NCBI GenBank assembly: GCA_963678705.1
Contig: OY783203.1
Coordinates: 44,206,347 to 44,270,346 of the forward strand
Reading direction: 5' to 3'
DNA length: 64,000 bases
Source: Panorpa germanica
Taxonomy: Eukaryota; Arthropoda; Insecta; Mecoptera; Panorpidae
Part shown: in pieces, positions 33,161 to 45,509 of the stretch
Layout of the letters: the number at the start of each line of letters is the position of its first letter
Numbering within the stretch: position 1 is the stretch's first letter
Made by a program: the position numbers and the translations under genes
Notes under the pieces: generated by a model
The model's database searches: none
The model's input: only the letters and a program-made list of their open reading frames with translations
Told to the model about the DNA's origin: nothing

Positions 33161-33798
33161 AAGTAACTGTAATAACTTAACTCTTATTTTATATCGAATG
33201 TGTAACGAATGTGTCTAAAGTTTAAACGAATGTTCGGGAGTTTGCAATATTTTAATAACAATTGTGGATCGCCTAATGATTATGAACGCCCACTCGAACT
33301 TAAATAATCGACAAACAGCACGATTAATTGAACACGTATATGTAAACATAGTTCTTCGCACCCCACATGTCTTTACGGTTTAATGTGGTTATATTGTGAA
33401 TATATTATATATATTCCCAAAATTTAATTATTGTTCTTCGAGGACAGATTGTAAATTATGTATGTTGTAAAATAAAAAAAAAAAAAAAAAATGTGGTTTC
33501 AATACAAAATTATAACCTCCAAAAGTCTCCAACGCAATTTGAGTATGCAAATCAAACGTACTTAAAATGCAAATTAAAATGAATATTATATGAAGAATAA
33601 TTTAGATATAGTTTATGCGTTGTATTATGAATAATTTCAAAAATAGTAAATTCAAATGAGTAAATTGCTTGGACAAATAAATAAATAATCTTCTAACACT
33701 CAAGATGTTTTTACACGATCAGATTTTCTTTAATGAAATATATTTATATTGCGATCTGTCATAATAGCCCAGTGCCACTTTGGCATCTATTTATTATT

Positions 33799-33966
33799 TC
33801 ATTTAAATAATTCCTGGGGCGCCCTACTCTTCAGCCGGCTGAAGGTAGTCCTGTCGTCCATTAGCTTGTTCCCCAGTAAACACTTTCGAATCACTTTGCC
33901 ATCATATGGAAGATGCACATGATTTATTTTGTCATGACAGAGTTCATTTACAGTTCTCACAGTCGT
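33799..33966 (-). CDS. Short conserved-looking open segment, unrecognised
   Basis: Without an ATG of its own, a 55-codon open segment on the minus strand reads TVRTVNELCHDKINHVHL, PYDGKVIRKCLLGNKLMDD, RTTFSRLKSRAPQELFK. The amino-acid composition looks protein-like and GC is above the flanks. It is preceded by a stop and has no clear acceptor. It could be a transposon fragment or a terminal exon. Confidence 0.2.
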   Translation of the reverse strand, partial: TTVRTVNELCHDKINHVHLPYDGKVIRKCLLGNKLMDDRTTFSRLKSRAPQELFK

Positions 33967-34236
33967 TCATATAAAATGTCGTTTTTATCGGCTACAAACG
34001 GCAAAACCACTCCATCTGTCGAAATACAAATGAAGATAAAGTTGATGTGAACTATAATTGAAGTGCAATAGCGATAGAAACGTCACAAAACAGGACACTT
34101 CACCAAATTGTTTACTGGGTCATTTTGGATGGTTTAGAACTCGCTCTTTGTAGATATAATTCAAATTTGAGTTACATAGCTTGCCCTAGAAAAATGAATA
34201 TTACTTGAATTACAGGTTTAACTTTTGTTAAGTGAC

Positions 34237-34419
34237 CTATGTGTCTGAATCAGAGTCTGAATCGTATCTGATGCGATCTTCCGTAAACACGTTCAACAGA
34301 GATACAAGTTTATTTATATTCTTGATGACATTGTGCAATCCTCGAAACCTTTGCTTATTGTAAACAGAGATTCCTGATAGCATAGACTCTTGGAACTTTA
34401 GGTATGTTTTGATATACAA
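34237..34419 (-). CDS. Candidate terminal exon with acidic tail, unrecognised
   Basis: On the minus strand the frame reads YLKFQESMLSGISVYNKQ, RFRGLHNVIKNINKLVSLL, NVFTEDRIRYDSDSDSDT, then a stop. The basic/hydrophobic middle and Asp/Ser tail look protein-like, but the 5' border lacks a convincing acceptor and no polyadenylation signal is obvious. Confidence 0.2.
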   Translation of the reverse strand: MYIKTYLKFQESMLSGISVYNKQRFRGLHNVIKNINKLVSLLNVFTEDRIRYDSDSDSDT

Positions 34420-34573
34420 AAAGTACTTTACGCTCTAGCAAAACAATCAATTACATCTAAATTTACAACAGACGAGGTAACGCATAAGCCACCGCCAAAT
34501 TTTTTCTAAGTCTAACATTGTACTGAAACTGAAACATCTCTAAACTTTAGTCATGGGCCACCCTGTGTATACA

Positions 34574-34574
<1 letters not shown>

Positions 34575-34651
<77 letters not shown>
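34575..34651. repeat. (TA)n microsatellite
   Basis: More than 35 uninterrupted TA units. Confidence 0.98.
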
Positions 34652-34652
<1 letters not shown>

Positions 34653-35459
34653 TATTGAATGTGTGAATTCCGAGTACAACTACGTATGTATATCCTCTGC
34701 AAATTTAACATTATCAGTCAGGCTCTGTATCTTTCTAGGAAACTTTTTTTCATCTTGTACGTGAGACGACTGATAATGTTTTATAACAAAATACGATATT
34801 GTTGCTTCCTTTTTCTGCGCGTTGTTTATGCTTGCACGCGTTTATTATTTCACGAATGTTTCGCTGTCTTTCTTTGTGTATTCATTACATTATAGGTTTT
34901 TTAAAAGTAAAGAATATATAAAGGAAGTTAAGAAGCTTTTAGCAATGTAACCCCAAGCAGATAACCCCAAATATTATTTAAAAAAACCATAGCTAGTTGT
35001 TTGTTAAATAATTCAAAATGTTTATCTTTATTTACACGTCCAGCGTTTATGTAGTTTACTTTCATATATCCAACTGTGTTTAATAATGCATTTACATTAG
35101 GTCAAAAAACAAATTGGATCGCATGCGCAGTAACGAATTTTTGAAATGATAGAAAAATTTTTAACGACATAAATTTTTAACAAATTGAAATGTCTTGAGA
35201 AATTAATGCCACTTTGAAAGAAATAATTTGAAGTTTTCATTATCTTCTTGCGCTTTCATGGAGATGTATTAGAAATAGCTATCCTTTTGGATATCAATGG
35301 ACTGCAGCTTATTTTTCAACATAACCTCTTCGTAATAACTCCATAAAAATTTCGAAACCGTCAAAACCAGCGAATTATTATCGGACGATAAATTATTCAA
35401 CAATATTACGTCATTTTCTTAATAATGTTATAGGCATACACATACACACCCACACACAC

Positions 35460-35462
<3 letters not shown>

Positions 35463-35529
<67 letters not shown>
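35463..35529. repeat. (TA)n microsatellite
   Basis: About 33 TA units, preceded by a short (CA)n (35440-35460). Confidence 0.98.
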
Positions 35530-35532
<3 letters not shown>

Positions 35533-35902
35533 TCTGGTGACCTAATATGTCTTCATTTAAACGATTTATAGCTTGTATCCCTGTATCCTAGTATCATGAT
35601 TTACGACATCTAAATATTGGAATTTTGTTAAGCTGCTTTTCCTGTTTAAAGCAACAATTTGTATAAAGTAGAATATCTTTGCTGTATTTTTTCACGCGTA
35701 TTATTTTTAAAATACGAATTTCTATTTCTTCAGGCCATGGTATATAAAGTGATGTTAGTTCACTTTATTAGCTAATACTTTCTTTATTAAAAATAATTAA
35801 TTTTCTTTTGCTATATACAACAAATTTCATCTTATATCAATAATTCATCTTACGACAATTACTATTTTTACATTTTCCTAAAGAAAATCTTTATTTTTTT
35901 TA

Positions 35903-36121
35903 AATTTATCTCATTTATTTAACTTCCCCCTGTTTACGATGCTAAGTTCTAGCACCGACGGTCTCCTACCCTGTTGCTAGTTTTTGTGGTGAGGTGGACC
36001 ACATGTGAACCACACCTCTGCCTAATAAGGTTATGATTATGTAAACACTGGTCCGGGAATCGAACTCGAAGACACAGTAGTCTACGTCAAGCATCAATGT
36101 TGTCGCCCACTATGTCATCAG
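35903..36121 (-). mobile_element. SINE-1 copy, nearly full length
   Basis: The best minus-strand copy. Reversed order: tail (TTATTTAACTTCCCCCTGTT, GATGCTAAGTTCTAGCACCG), middle (ACCACACCTCTGCCTAATAA), then GGTCCGGGAATCGAACTCGA as the reversed B box, and the head ending near CACTATGTCATCA. The tRNA-like part reads GAGTTCGATTCCCGGACC on the minus strand. Confidence 0.75.
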
Positions 36122-36424
36122 AAAGTTCTTTAAATATGCTTTAATAAGTGTGTGTATATTGATAAAGCTGGGTACCACAACTTCTACTAGCCAATTATTG
36201 TAGAAGTAGATATGGCCGAACCGTAGTAAATATAATATGCACCTTTTCTAAAGAAAAATGTAATAAATTCCTCATTTTTTCGAGAGCGAACAAAATGCCG
36301 GAGTTAACAGAGCTACAGGATAAATCATAACTCACTAAATAATAATTAAAACAGTATTAGTAACATAGGAATATATTAAAATTTAAATAAGATGTTAAAA
36401 GGAGTATAGAGTAATTAAATATAT

Positions 36425-36744
36425 TGTTACACGGACTGCTGGGATATTATTAGGTCCCAGCAGTCAGTATATAAAATTTATATTTGATCTAGTTGGTTGA
36501 GATCAGTTGAGATGTCAAAAAACAATAGAGCAAATAGAGAGTAGTAGTGATATTTTGTGGGGTTAATATATAGGATGTGTTTCAATAAAAAGGGTAAGTT
36601 AAAAATAAAATGCTTTAATAAACAATCATTGTTTGGTAGTAGTATAGTATTTAAATCTTGGTGGATATTGATAAAACAAATTGTCCAAGACTTGTCAATT
36701 TATCTCTTCGGTTACACAGAGTCGAATCCGTAAAACCCGCTACA
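36425..36744 (+). mobile_element. Probable solo LTR (Gypsy-like)
   Basis: A 320-base unit starts TGTTACACGG and ends CCCGCTACA, flanked by ATAT on both sides (36421-36424 and 36745-36748), which would be a 4-bp target-site duplication. Inside are a TATA box (GTATATAAAATT near 36467), polyadenylation-type AATAAA words (about 36583-36620) and a near-start stem ACTGCTGGGA/TCCCAGCAGT. No internal region or second LTR is present. ATAT could match by chance in this AT-rich DNA, so the exact limits are tentative. Confidence 0.55.
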
Positions 36745-36799
36745 ATATAGATTTCAGGAACCCTTGGTTCAGTAAAAGGTATTTTAAAAATTTACTGTC

Positions 36800-36965
36800 A
36801 ACAACTAATGAAATTGAAGCATGCAAAGGCTAAAAAGGGCCAGAATTGTCAGTTCGCAGAGAAATTGTGTACCACAAAGACATTGCAAGACCTCACATAT
36901 CTCTGGTAATTCGTGAAAAATTATTGGAGAATGATTGGGAAGTGATGTCACATTCCATATAGCAC
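36800..36965 (+). mobile_element. mariner transposase middle relic
   Basis: The plus strand reads PELSVRREIVYHKDIARPHI then SLVIREKLLENDWEVMSHS. It matches the mariner catalytic-core region 'HxDNARPH...L..LGWE'. Its Asp is retained (HKDIARPH), but the following part stops at once. It starts right after the solo LTR. Confidence 0.7.
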
Positions 36966-37341
36966 GGCGGATAAAATCCGCCCAAAATTATTCCCCAATG
37001 TGATCTAACCCTAACTGAACACGAAAAAGTAAATGAACAAAAATGTTTACGTCACATCACGTCAAGTTTAAACACTGTTCTCAGAGTATTTGAAATATGA
37101 TACACAAGAAATCAAATTGAATAACATACATATAATAACATATGTTAAACGAATGCTGGTAAACAAAAAAAAAATATTAAAAAAATATTTGCTTTGAAAA
37201 AATAATTAAATTTAAAAACTTGATCACATGTCTATTGAATTTCTGACGAAACGAAGCTTACACATGAAAGTATACTCGTACATATGTTCCATTTGCATGC
37301 CAAAAAATTTGAGTAGATATATGTATGTATATTAGAACATA

Positions 37342-37351
<10 letters not shown>

Positions 37352-37395
<44 letters not shown>
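37352..37395. repeat. (TA)n microsatellite
   Basis: About 22 TA units with one CA interruption at the start. Confidence 0.97.
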
Positions 37396-37397
<2 letters not shown>

Positions 37398-38269
37398 TCA
37401 CATATATAAAAAATATTTTAGAGCAAGAAAAAATCACAATAATATAATATACATAATATAAATATAAACAGGTATTTGAATATCTAACACAGGCCTTTCA
37501 AAAATCTTTTAGAATGTAAATTTAGGTGTCGTTGATGTTATTATACGTTTAGAGTTTTATACATTCAATATTACAGCAGTCAAGGTTATTTGTATTTATA
37601 TTCTATGTGTAGTTTATATTCCATTGCAATCCCTTGTGCATTTTGTTATTTCAAAGTTTTTCTTTTTATGAGTTTTCTTGTAATGTCACAAAGATGGTTA
37701 TGAATATTTAATACAAATATTTAAATTCATAAATTCATGTTCGCAAATGCCACATCTTTTGACTTTAATAAATCAACATTTATATAAATATTATAGTATT
37801 CTTGAGGTTATGTTTTATATATTCCTATATATTGTTTGCACACCTATTCCTACATTGCAACAAATTTACCAAACAAGACAAAATCTGCAACTAGACGATA
37901 GCATCACCGACTTACTGAACGACAATTATTCTAATCTATGAAATATAAAATAAAATAAAAACAATAAAACTAAGGTCAAATCGATACAAAAAAAGTGCAT
38001 TAGATTTTGAGCTAGACAGGACACCGACCCTGAAAAATCGAAGTGCGAGAAAAACGCTTTTAAAAGTTTCAAAGAAAGACGAAACCAGACCAGAGATATG
38101 AAGACTTAAATCTCTATATCTCCGACAGTTTTACTTCAATCTACTTCAAATTTTCACGCAATAAACTTAATATGTTCTACATTAATATAAATAAATAAAA
38201 AAAAATGAACTCCCCCCATCCCTCCTAAGTGACGGCGAATTAGCGGCTTGGTTGGACGGCTAGAACTCT
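37396..38269. other. Gene-free stretch
   Basis: A 64-codon frame (37747-37941) has no support as an exon. Nothing else was assigned. Confidence 0.45.
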
Positions 38270-38465
38270 TAAAGAAAACCGACTCATATGTTCTTTGCAT
38301 GTGTTGTGTCACATACATACCTCGTACCGATACGACAATACTCCAAGTGAAACTTGTGTACTGTGTGTAACATAATTTATTATGAGAGCAAGCATCTCCG
38401 GGAATCGAACCTAGCTGAATGTTAAAGTTTATGACTTAACTACCTCGGCTAGTCAGAGGACAATA
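38270..38465 (-). mobile_element. SINE-2 copy with tRNA-like head
   Basis: On the minus strand the head reads GACTAGCCGAGGTAGTTAAG (A-box region, like a tRNA with a long variable arm) and GGTTCGATTCCCGGAG (B box, 38391-38410). The body matches 12390-12545 (CTCTCATAATAAATTATGTT, GTCGTATCGGTACGAGGT, CACAACACATGCAAAGAAC). It is derived from a tRNA (Ser/Leu-like) and mobilised as a SINE; it is not a functional tRNA gene. Confidence 0.65.
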
Positions 38466-39079
38466 GTAATATTGTAATCGTTAATTACACAAGATAAGAA
38501 TAACATACTATCAAGATCAGTGTGTACATAAATCGTTTTCTATTTATCAATGACTGACTCCTCGTACCGTTTATTTTTAGAACAATCTGGACCATCAACC
38601 AAATGTTGTGTGCCATTGATATAGATGATGGGTACAAGGGTACGTACATGGGTACTTGCATGGTTAACCCGCTTTTTCTGGATATGATTACGTGAATCGG
38701 AAAACATTCATTTATATACATCTGCTGTCAGTTGAAAAATGTTTTATATAGAATATAGAAAATTGAATCCAATATTGTGAATTCAAATAAGTCGTATTAC
38801 GTATACAAGAAAATATGCGTTATAACATATAAATTTGTTCAATTCAAAATAGTTCCGATTCAGTTTTATTAACTTCGAAGTTCAGCTTGGATTTTCACGC
38901 TGAATTATTATATTACCTACATACAGATTTAAATATATAAGTAGATGTAAAATTTAAATTGCAAAAGAAATTTCATTTTTAAGGTTTAAAATATACAACG
39001 TAAACTACTGCTCTAGCTATTTCAATATTTGTTTTTTTTTATTTGTGATAATGTATTTGACTAATACAAATATTTCTAA

Positions 39080-39125
39080 GCAGTTCAGTGGCCGAGAGCA
39101 TTGATGCTAAACACTAGACCGTTGT
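39080..39125 (+). mobile_element. SINE-1 head fragment
   Basis: CAGTGGCCGAGAGCATTGAT then GTTGTGTCTTTGACACCC is a SINE-1 5' end (A-box region) cut off before the B box. Confidence 0.5.
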
Positions 39126-39400
39126 GTCTTTGACACCCATCTAGATTGCGTTCGAGGTGGTTTACGACTGAGAATATTTTCCGTGGACATTATACCCGTC
39201 GTGCCAATGGTGAACAGTGTTCGGTTCACCCCCATACTTCCCATTCCGGACGAACACGCATCAGTGATTATAGTAGTTTGGGATGTTGTCCTCCAGCTCA
39301 TACCTAAAATTCCAGGTTCCTTGTATACATGCAGATGCAATTTCTGCTCAAACTTCGCGAGTTTATGGCCAATATAGGCTGGCATCGCACACCTCTAAGA
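39107..39400. other. GC-richer block with open frames on both strands, unrecognised
   Basis: Nearly 300 bases at about 48% GC are open on the minus strand (YIGHKLAKFEQKLHLHVYK, EPGILGMSWRTTSQTTII, MGVNRTLFTIGTTGIM) and also on the plus strand. The content is unlike the flanks. It could be an exon or a recent transposon fragment. No splice borders are convincing, and the SINE-1 head sits at its edge. Confidence 0.3.
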
Positions 39401-39472
39401 TTAGATGAATAATCAATTAAGATTTTCTCCATACATTTAATCTAAAAATCATACAAATGTGTTATACTATAT

Positions 39473-39503
39473 GTTGTGCTACAAACTTATTGAGTGATGT
39501 GAT
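39473..39503. mobile_element. Terminal repeat of the 22.9-kb MITE family
   Basis: CTACAAACTTATTGAGTGAT then GTGATAC matches the right end at 23132-23163. No partner end was found nearby. Confidence 0.6.
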
Positions 39504-41394
39504 ACTTTCCATGATCACACGATGGTATTTCTGACCTCCGTTTAAACCGCCTCTGAGGCCATACCTTAGAGAATTATTAAAGACCGATGGTTTATACGAA
39601 CTGTACTTCCATCTCATGATTTTTCAATAGACAATGATCAAAAATGGCAGATGCAATCAGTTAAACCGCAAAGGCGTATTCACTTGGTGCTTACAGGTAC
39701 TGAAGCGATCGAAGAATCAAGGGACTCGGAAAATGTGAAGTAATATTACTAGACAATAAAATACGGTATAAATATCCAATGAAGAGATTACTACTCAGAT
39801 AGAAATAGAAAATTATTTTTGATATTCGATACCAAGAAACTCATTCTTTACTTATTTTTATTAGCAACATTGGATAATATATACGACTATTGGATTCTCC
39901 TTGTAGTGTTGTTCTTTACAATAAAATTCTTTCGATATATGTGTAGATTTTACCTCAAGTGAAATGTGAAATATGAGAATTGCTTTATATTTTTAATGTA
40001 ATAATTTGAAAAATATCTGTAACCTATGCAGCGTGTTTTGGATAAAAGTATTAGATCTTTGGACCATCTGCTTTTTTTTCTGAGTTTAGTTTATACAATC
40101 ACAACACTTAAGGGGCCATCCTTAAATTACTTCACACAAATTTTCTGCAATACAGTCCCCCTCCATTTACCTTTGTGTCTTCTCAAAAAATCCTCTATTT
40201 TATATTTTCTATCAATCCAAATAAATTTTAACAAATACACAATATGAAGAATTGTATGTAATACAAACGAAAACCATTGTGAATAAGTATTTCTCATATT
40301 GCCTCTCATTTGTTTTGTGTATGGTGTATCATTTTAAATAAACAACATACGGTACAATGGATTTCTTCCGGAACGTCTAATGAAGAACATACTTGTGTAT
40401 TACATACACCCTCTTGTTTATTATATGTAAGAATAAATATTGTACTCGTTCTGCAGAATCTTAAACAACAATGAAATTGTCTCAGTTTCCAAAGTATATG
40501 TTATTGTGTATACCTTGTTACATATTATATATGAATATACTCGTACTACTCAGATCATCTTTATTTGTGTAACAATGTGCTTTGTTAAGCAAAATCCTTT
40601 TTCTATGGAAGGTTATAGTTCAAAATCCACTTACCCACTCATGTCTTGTCATTCATGTAACACCCAGAAAGATAATTTAGTACTTGTTTTGTTAGTTGTT
40701 TTTATAGGCACAGAAAGAAAGATTATTTCTTTATAACTATTTTATTCTTTATAACTACTATATAATTTCATCGTCAGATGAATGGACTGAATTTACTAAA
40801 TTACTAAAATAATTGTTAAATTTCATTTTTATTTGTTATAATTTTTTCATTTATTTTTAAAATTATAACTTCCACAAATTTGTGTAATAAATAAATATTT
40901 TTTTTAATAAAACAATTATAAAGAAAAAATTAATCTGAAATTAATTCATGCAATCAACAAACGACACTTCAGTAGTATAACCCTATTTACGTCCATGTCA
41001 AATTACGGTTAGTTACATTATTTGGAAACAGGTTTCAAACCGTTTTTAGTCCCTGTTAAGTTCTGTGTCATATTTAATTTAAAAGAGTGCAAGGAGTTAT
41101 AGAGTCAATAAACTGAACTAACACTTCATATAAGTGTGGACGTTTCTCAAAGCTTTATGAATTATATGATATCTTCAACACGAAACGTTGAACAAAAACT
41201 GTCCATCCATCATGTTTTATATAACCTTTGATTTTTATATTTAAACGAAGTGGATTTTACCAAACAAAATCTGGTCAGATTCGAGTTCACTATATTCGTA
41301 CATTTGTACATGTTCTGACAGCGATCCTCAAAGCTCAAAGCTCGACATGAAATGTCGGGTTCCGTTAGATAAATAACGAAGTCGTCCGTTACAG
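39504..41394. other. Gene-free stretch
   Basis: Includes a GC-richer patch (39520-39740) of unknown origin and two frames of 73 and 98 codons (40026-40247, 40440-40736) with no exon features. Confidence 0.45.
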
Positions 41395-41470
41395 GAGATC
41401 GGCCGTTAGCCGTGCGTTGGCCGTCCGTTGGCGTTGGTTACAAACGCACAAACGAACAAACGCACTCAGA
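41395..41470. repeat. GC-rich block with short internal repeats
   Basis: Contains GCCGTGCGTTGGCCGTCCGT, then three near copies of an 8-mer CAAACGCA/CAAACGAA (41441-41464). It is the most CG-rich spot in the region. It might be a CpG-bearing promoter remnant or a transposon end. Confidence 0.4.
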
Positions 41471-41934
41471 CACGTAAGGATAAACGTTGGCACATACTAA
41501 TATACACATGAGATAGTATAATATTATGTAACTGGTTCAATTCTAATAAAAGGAACCTCTTTCTCGTGCTAAGTTTTTTTTTCTATGTTTTCTGCAAATA
41601 AAGAGAGGAGATTTATTCGAAAGCGAATAAACTGTTTACCCATAACCAAATTAAAATAAATGTTGATCTATTAACTAGATTAGTTGGTTAGACTATATAT
41701 AAAAAAAACTGTTCGAACACGTAATTTCATTAGCCTCTAGTTACAAGAGTTTTAAGCACGTTTCTTATGGGCTGTTTTATGTATAAATGTTGATTATTAT
41801 TGTAATCAAATACAATAATGTCCTAACTATATTTAACATTAATGTAATATAATTGTTATGATCATGTTACCACTAATTTCAATATTGTAAAGTTTTACAG
41901 ATAAACTATTTAAAACTTAGCGTTTAAAATTGGC

Positions 41935-42120
41935 GATGACTTATACTTAAAAGAGGTTATAAGAGTGGTATAAATCTATAATACGATAATAAATTTCAAC
42001 TTATTCGTTTTTATATACATTATAGAAAAATAAGTGAGTCAATGCTTTTTAGTTATATGTGCAGTTTATACCCCACAACTTGTTTTCAGTATGAGTCACC
42101 GCCGAACTTATATCAACCAA
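41935..42120. repeat. ~185-bp dispersed repeat, copy A
   Basis: Shares with 50300-50490 the words TATACTTAAAAGAGGTTATA, ACATTATAGAAAAATAAGTG, AGTTTATACCCCACAACTTG and GAGTCRCCG in the same order and orientation. No coding content and no clear terminal inverted repeats. A short DNA element or solo LTR is possible. Confidence 0.75.
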
Positions 42121-42935
42121 TTTCCTACAAATTTTCTTTTGGTGTGCTTTACAGGGACGGAGCTACGTCACTGCAAAGTCGGGCAGTTCAATACAAATCT
42201 ATACTTATATATTTGTAACTTTGTTTAACAGTTATATATTGTGGTAGTGTATAGTAACTTCATTACTATTTCGAGGTACCGGATTTTCAAATTAATATTT
42301 TTCTTTTTTTTTTTGGACATGCTAAAAAATACTTTATACACGTAATTTCACATAAATATAGGACTTTTACAAGTTTAAAGCTTAAATAATGACCTTCAAA
42401 GCTGAACATTTCTTATTACATTCGTTCCTCGTGCTGTCAGGACTTTAAGTTAATTATCTCATTTAAATGCGTAGAGTTAATTTGAAAATTTTCTATATAA
42501 AGTAGCTAAATAGAATAAGTAATCGTATATTTAAATAGAATTGTGTCTTGTGGGTAAATTAAATTTTAATTACTAAGAGAAAGAAAACGTACCGTCAGGA
42601 ATTTTACTTAAATTTATTCTTGCGTTTTGAATTTTAACCTGTTTCAAATAAATACTTAAAACACAGAACAAGACGACGTTAAAGTAGTAAATTTTGTTAA
42701 ACTAACTTCATACATTTATGTGTTATACACTAAAACTTTTTACTAGATTATGATAAACTAAAGTAACTTTATTTATTTTTCATCTAACTATCTAGCAGTA
42801 AATTTAATGTATTAGAATTTAAGTTAATTTTTATCGTTGTTGTAGAAAGAAAAGATGAAATCATAAACACATTGAATAAATAGTGTAATGAAGATTATCT
42901 TTTGACAGTCTTGTTGCAATGTAGCATTTATCATC

Positions 42936-43211
42936 ATGATCTTCAGAGAGTCTTATTTCTCACTTCTTATATGTGTATTTCTTATATGTCATGGAACCAT
43001 TTCCTTCCAAATTAACAATAAAAATGCAATTACTACCAATAATAATACCGTTTATACAAAGCAATGGCTTAATAAGCATTATTCAGACTCAGTATTTTTC
43101 TCACTAAAAAGCAATGCTTCATCAACACACGAAATTCAGATTTTGCAATTTGGTTTGAAAAACAGAAGTAGGATCACTAAAACCACTAATCTGGAATCTC
43201 ATAAAATTTAA
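42936..43211 (+). CDS. Possible small secreted protein
   Basis: An ATG opens 91 codons. The start MIFRESYFSLLICVFLICHG is a typical signal-peptide layout (charged start, hydrophobic core), with possible cleavage after about residue 24. The remainder is Asn/Ser/Lys-rich (NNKNAITTNNNTVYTKQW, SNASSTHEIQILQFGLKN) without cysteines. No polyadenylation signal or splice site was noted, and AT-rich DNA produces such frames by chance. The family is unknown. Confidence 0.22.
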   Translation: MIFRESYFSLLICVFLICHGTISFQINNKNAITTNNNTVYTKQWLNKHYSDSVFFSLKSNASSTHEIQILQFGLKNRSRITKTTNLESHKI

Positions 43212-43299
43212 AGAAAATTTAATTTAAGCAAGCAGAATATTTTTTTATATTTTTCTCAAACCTTTATAAGTATAACAAATAAGAAAAAGTAATTTTGGT

Positions 43300-43510
43300 T
43301 GAAAATCATGCATTTAAGGGCTATTAAGAGTGTAGCGCTTAATTTCTCAATAATAAAGATATTTTTCCGACAAAAAAGCTCTTTATTTACCAACATAATC
43401 TCCTTTAAGCTAGATTTTCTTATTTCTTCCAAATAATAGGTTTTCTCAAGAGGTTGTGTGCTTTCAATGGCTGTAAAATACAAACTAAATGACGCAGCCT
43501 GCTCAAAATT
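43300..43510 (-). mobile_element. mariner transposase relic
   Basis: The minus strand reads YFTAIEST then PLEKTYYLEEIRKSSLKEIM, the mariner C-terminal part (YYLEGIKKLEK...LKGDYV) fused by deletion to leader sequence that in the 56-kb copy lies upstream of the start. It is internally deleted. Confidence 0.6.
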
Positions 43511-43870
43511 TGACAGTAGATAGTACTTGACTAGAGTAGTTTAAAGTTACTGCGCCGGGAAATTCGAATACATTTAAGGGTTAAAGAATAATACAAAAAA
43601 ATTATTAAATTAAAAAATGTTTCATTTAAAAGTTAATTCAAAAACGAAATGATGTGCTTGCATATAATACACTATGTACTACACTATATACGAGTAGGTA
43701 GTCATAATTTACAACCAGGGAATAAATGTATGTAACTGAGCGAGTAACGATGGTCCATTACACAGAAATTGAAAACTTTGTTACATTGAACCATACTTTT
43801 CTTTAGTATAAAAGAAAAATAAAAGAAAGAAAAATTCAAATCATTGTGTTAGGGAGTGTATAACATACGA

Positions 43871-43871
<1 letters not shown>

Positions 43872-43933
<62 letters not shown>
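43872..43933. repeat. (TA)n microsatellite
   Basis: About 30 TA units directly following a TACGAGTATA motif. Confidence 0.97.
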
Positions 43934-43939
<6 letters not shown>

Positions 43940-44659
43940 TATGCATATCTTTTGCGCTTTAAAGTGATATATGTACGAAGTCTAAAACGGATAAATGGTT
44001 TCTCATAGCAGTACATTACTATAAAAAATAGACCCTTTTTTCTTCAAGATTTTTGTATTACAAAATCGCACGGATGGACAACTTGTCTTAAAAATAAAAT
44101 AAAATAAATAGATTTTAGATATTCTATTAAATAACTAAATCTAAAATAATTCTACGTAATGTTATCTTTTAAATTTATTTTACACGAATGATTTATTTTT
44201 CTACTAAACTGCTGGCGCAAATCAAGAACTAAAGATATTGTCGTATAACGTAAATTATATCTTTCTTTAAGAAAAGATTTTATTTATATATTATAGTAAA
44301 CATGAAATAGTAATTTAATATACAGGAACTTATATTTATCATAGAAATATTGTTATAGAAACTTAAAACTTTATAAATAAATGCGATAAACAAGGATATA
44401 TAAAGATATATCCTTTGTTAAAAATATTGTACAAAATGTAATAGACAAATGCATCTTAAAGTTAAAAACTGGAAATATTAATTAAATTTAAGACACATTA
44501 TTTTGAGATTTTATTTGAATTTATTAAAATTAATATTATTTTACAAAATAATTCTATTAAAATGCTGAATTTTTTTTTAACTGGTTATAAAATAAGCTTC
44601 AGAAATGTCAGGATTAAAACATCACTTCATTCAAACCATTTACTTTACTAAATATCTAA

Positions 44660-44705
44660 TTATACCACAAGCTTTCGACTTCTCACACTAAGCTATCTTC
44701 AGGTG
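44660..44705 (-). ncRNA. Hammerhead-like motif of Penelope type (copy B)
   Basis: On the minus strand CTGAAGA (44702-44696) is followed by a short stem-loop (AGCTTAGTGTGAGAAGT) and GAAAGC (44676-44671). This is the order of the hammerhead ribozyme core CUGANGA - stem II - GAAA. Copy A at 62131-62167 is related base by base. Such motifs are known in Penelope-like retroelements. Stems I and III are not convincing here and the core has A in place of the central U, so activity is doubtful. Confidence 0.35.
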
Positions 44706-45509
44706 TACAGTATATTATGTTTTACAAAAGGATTGAGTTTATCTCTAGTCAATACAATGTTGATTACTTTCTCTTACTGTTCAACCTGAATGTATGTTGT
44801 TTGAGCGTGTGTGAATTTGCATAGGAGAGTGCAATGTCAACGGAAACTCCTATTCCCACACCAACTGATCACAATCCAGACGGGTAACTAACCCATCCAA
44901 ACACAGCAATCGTGACGTGACATTCTGGATAAATGCTCTCAGCAGTGTGACGTCAAAGAAGAAATTATTTATACTATAATTTATTCAAAATTATTTTTTT
45001 AAACTAATTCACTGCTATAATGAATAATTTTGAGCAGAAAATGCATAGCTATTGTACACAGTCATGGCAGTGATATATTTACATAAAATGTACAAAACAA
45101 AACATGGCAACAAAATTAAAATAAAATGTATATATTCATAACTGGGGCGAACAAACAATATGTTTGTACGTTGTTTATATTTTTTGTATTGTGTAGAATA
45201 TACTCGTAGTTCAGTAGAACTACGTTATACGTAGTTCGTAGAAACTAGTTTATTTTACTGAGTGTTGAAAATAAAACATATAGTATAACATATGGAGAGT
45301 TATTTTTCTTGTTTTGGCATCAATAATATGAACTAGCTGATGTCTTTGGCATATATTTTACATATTTTTTATAACATACAAACAATAACATTTTCAAGCC
45401 TTTGTTTTCTGATGCTATATATGTATTTTCAACTGTTTTGTCAAACTTGTGTAGGTAGGTAAACAGTATATGTTACATAAAATACATAAGATTTGTATAT
45501 ATATATAAA

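Noticed and set aside
34575..34651. (TA)n tract as a CRISPR- or satellite-like array
   Set aside because: Pure dinucleotide repeat without spacers, an ordinary microsatellite.
38391..38465. Possible functional tRNA gene on the minus strand
   Set aside because: The arms do not pair as a full cloverleaf by eye and the body matches another repeat copy, so it is a SINE head.
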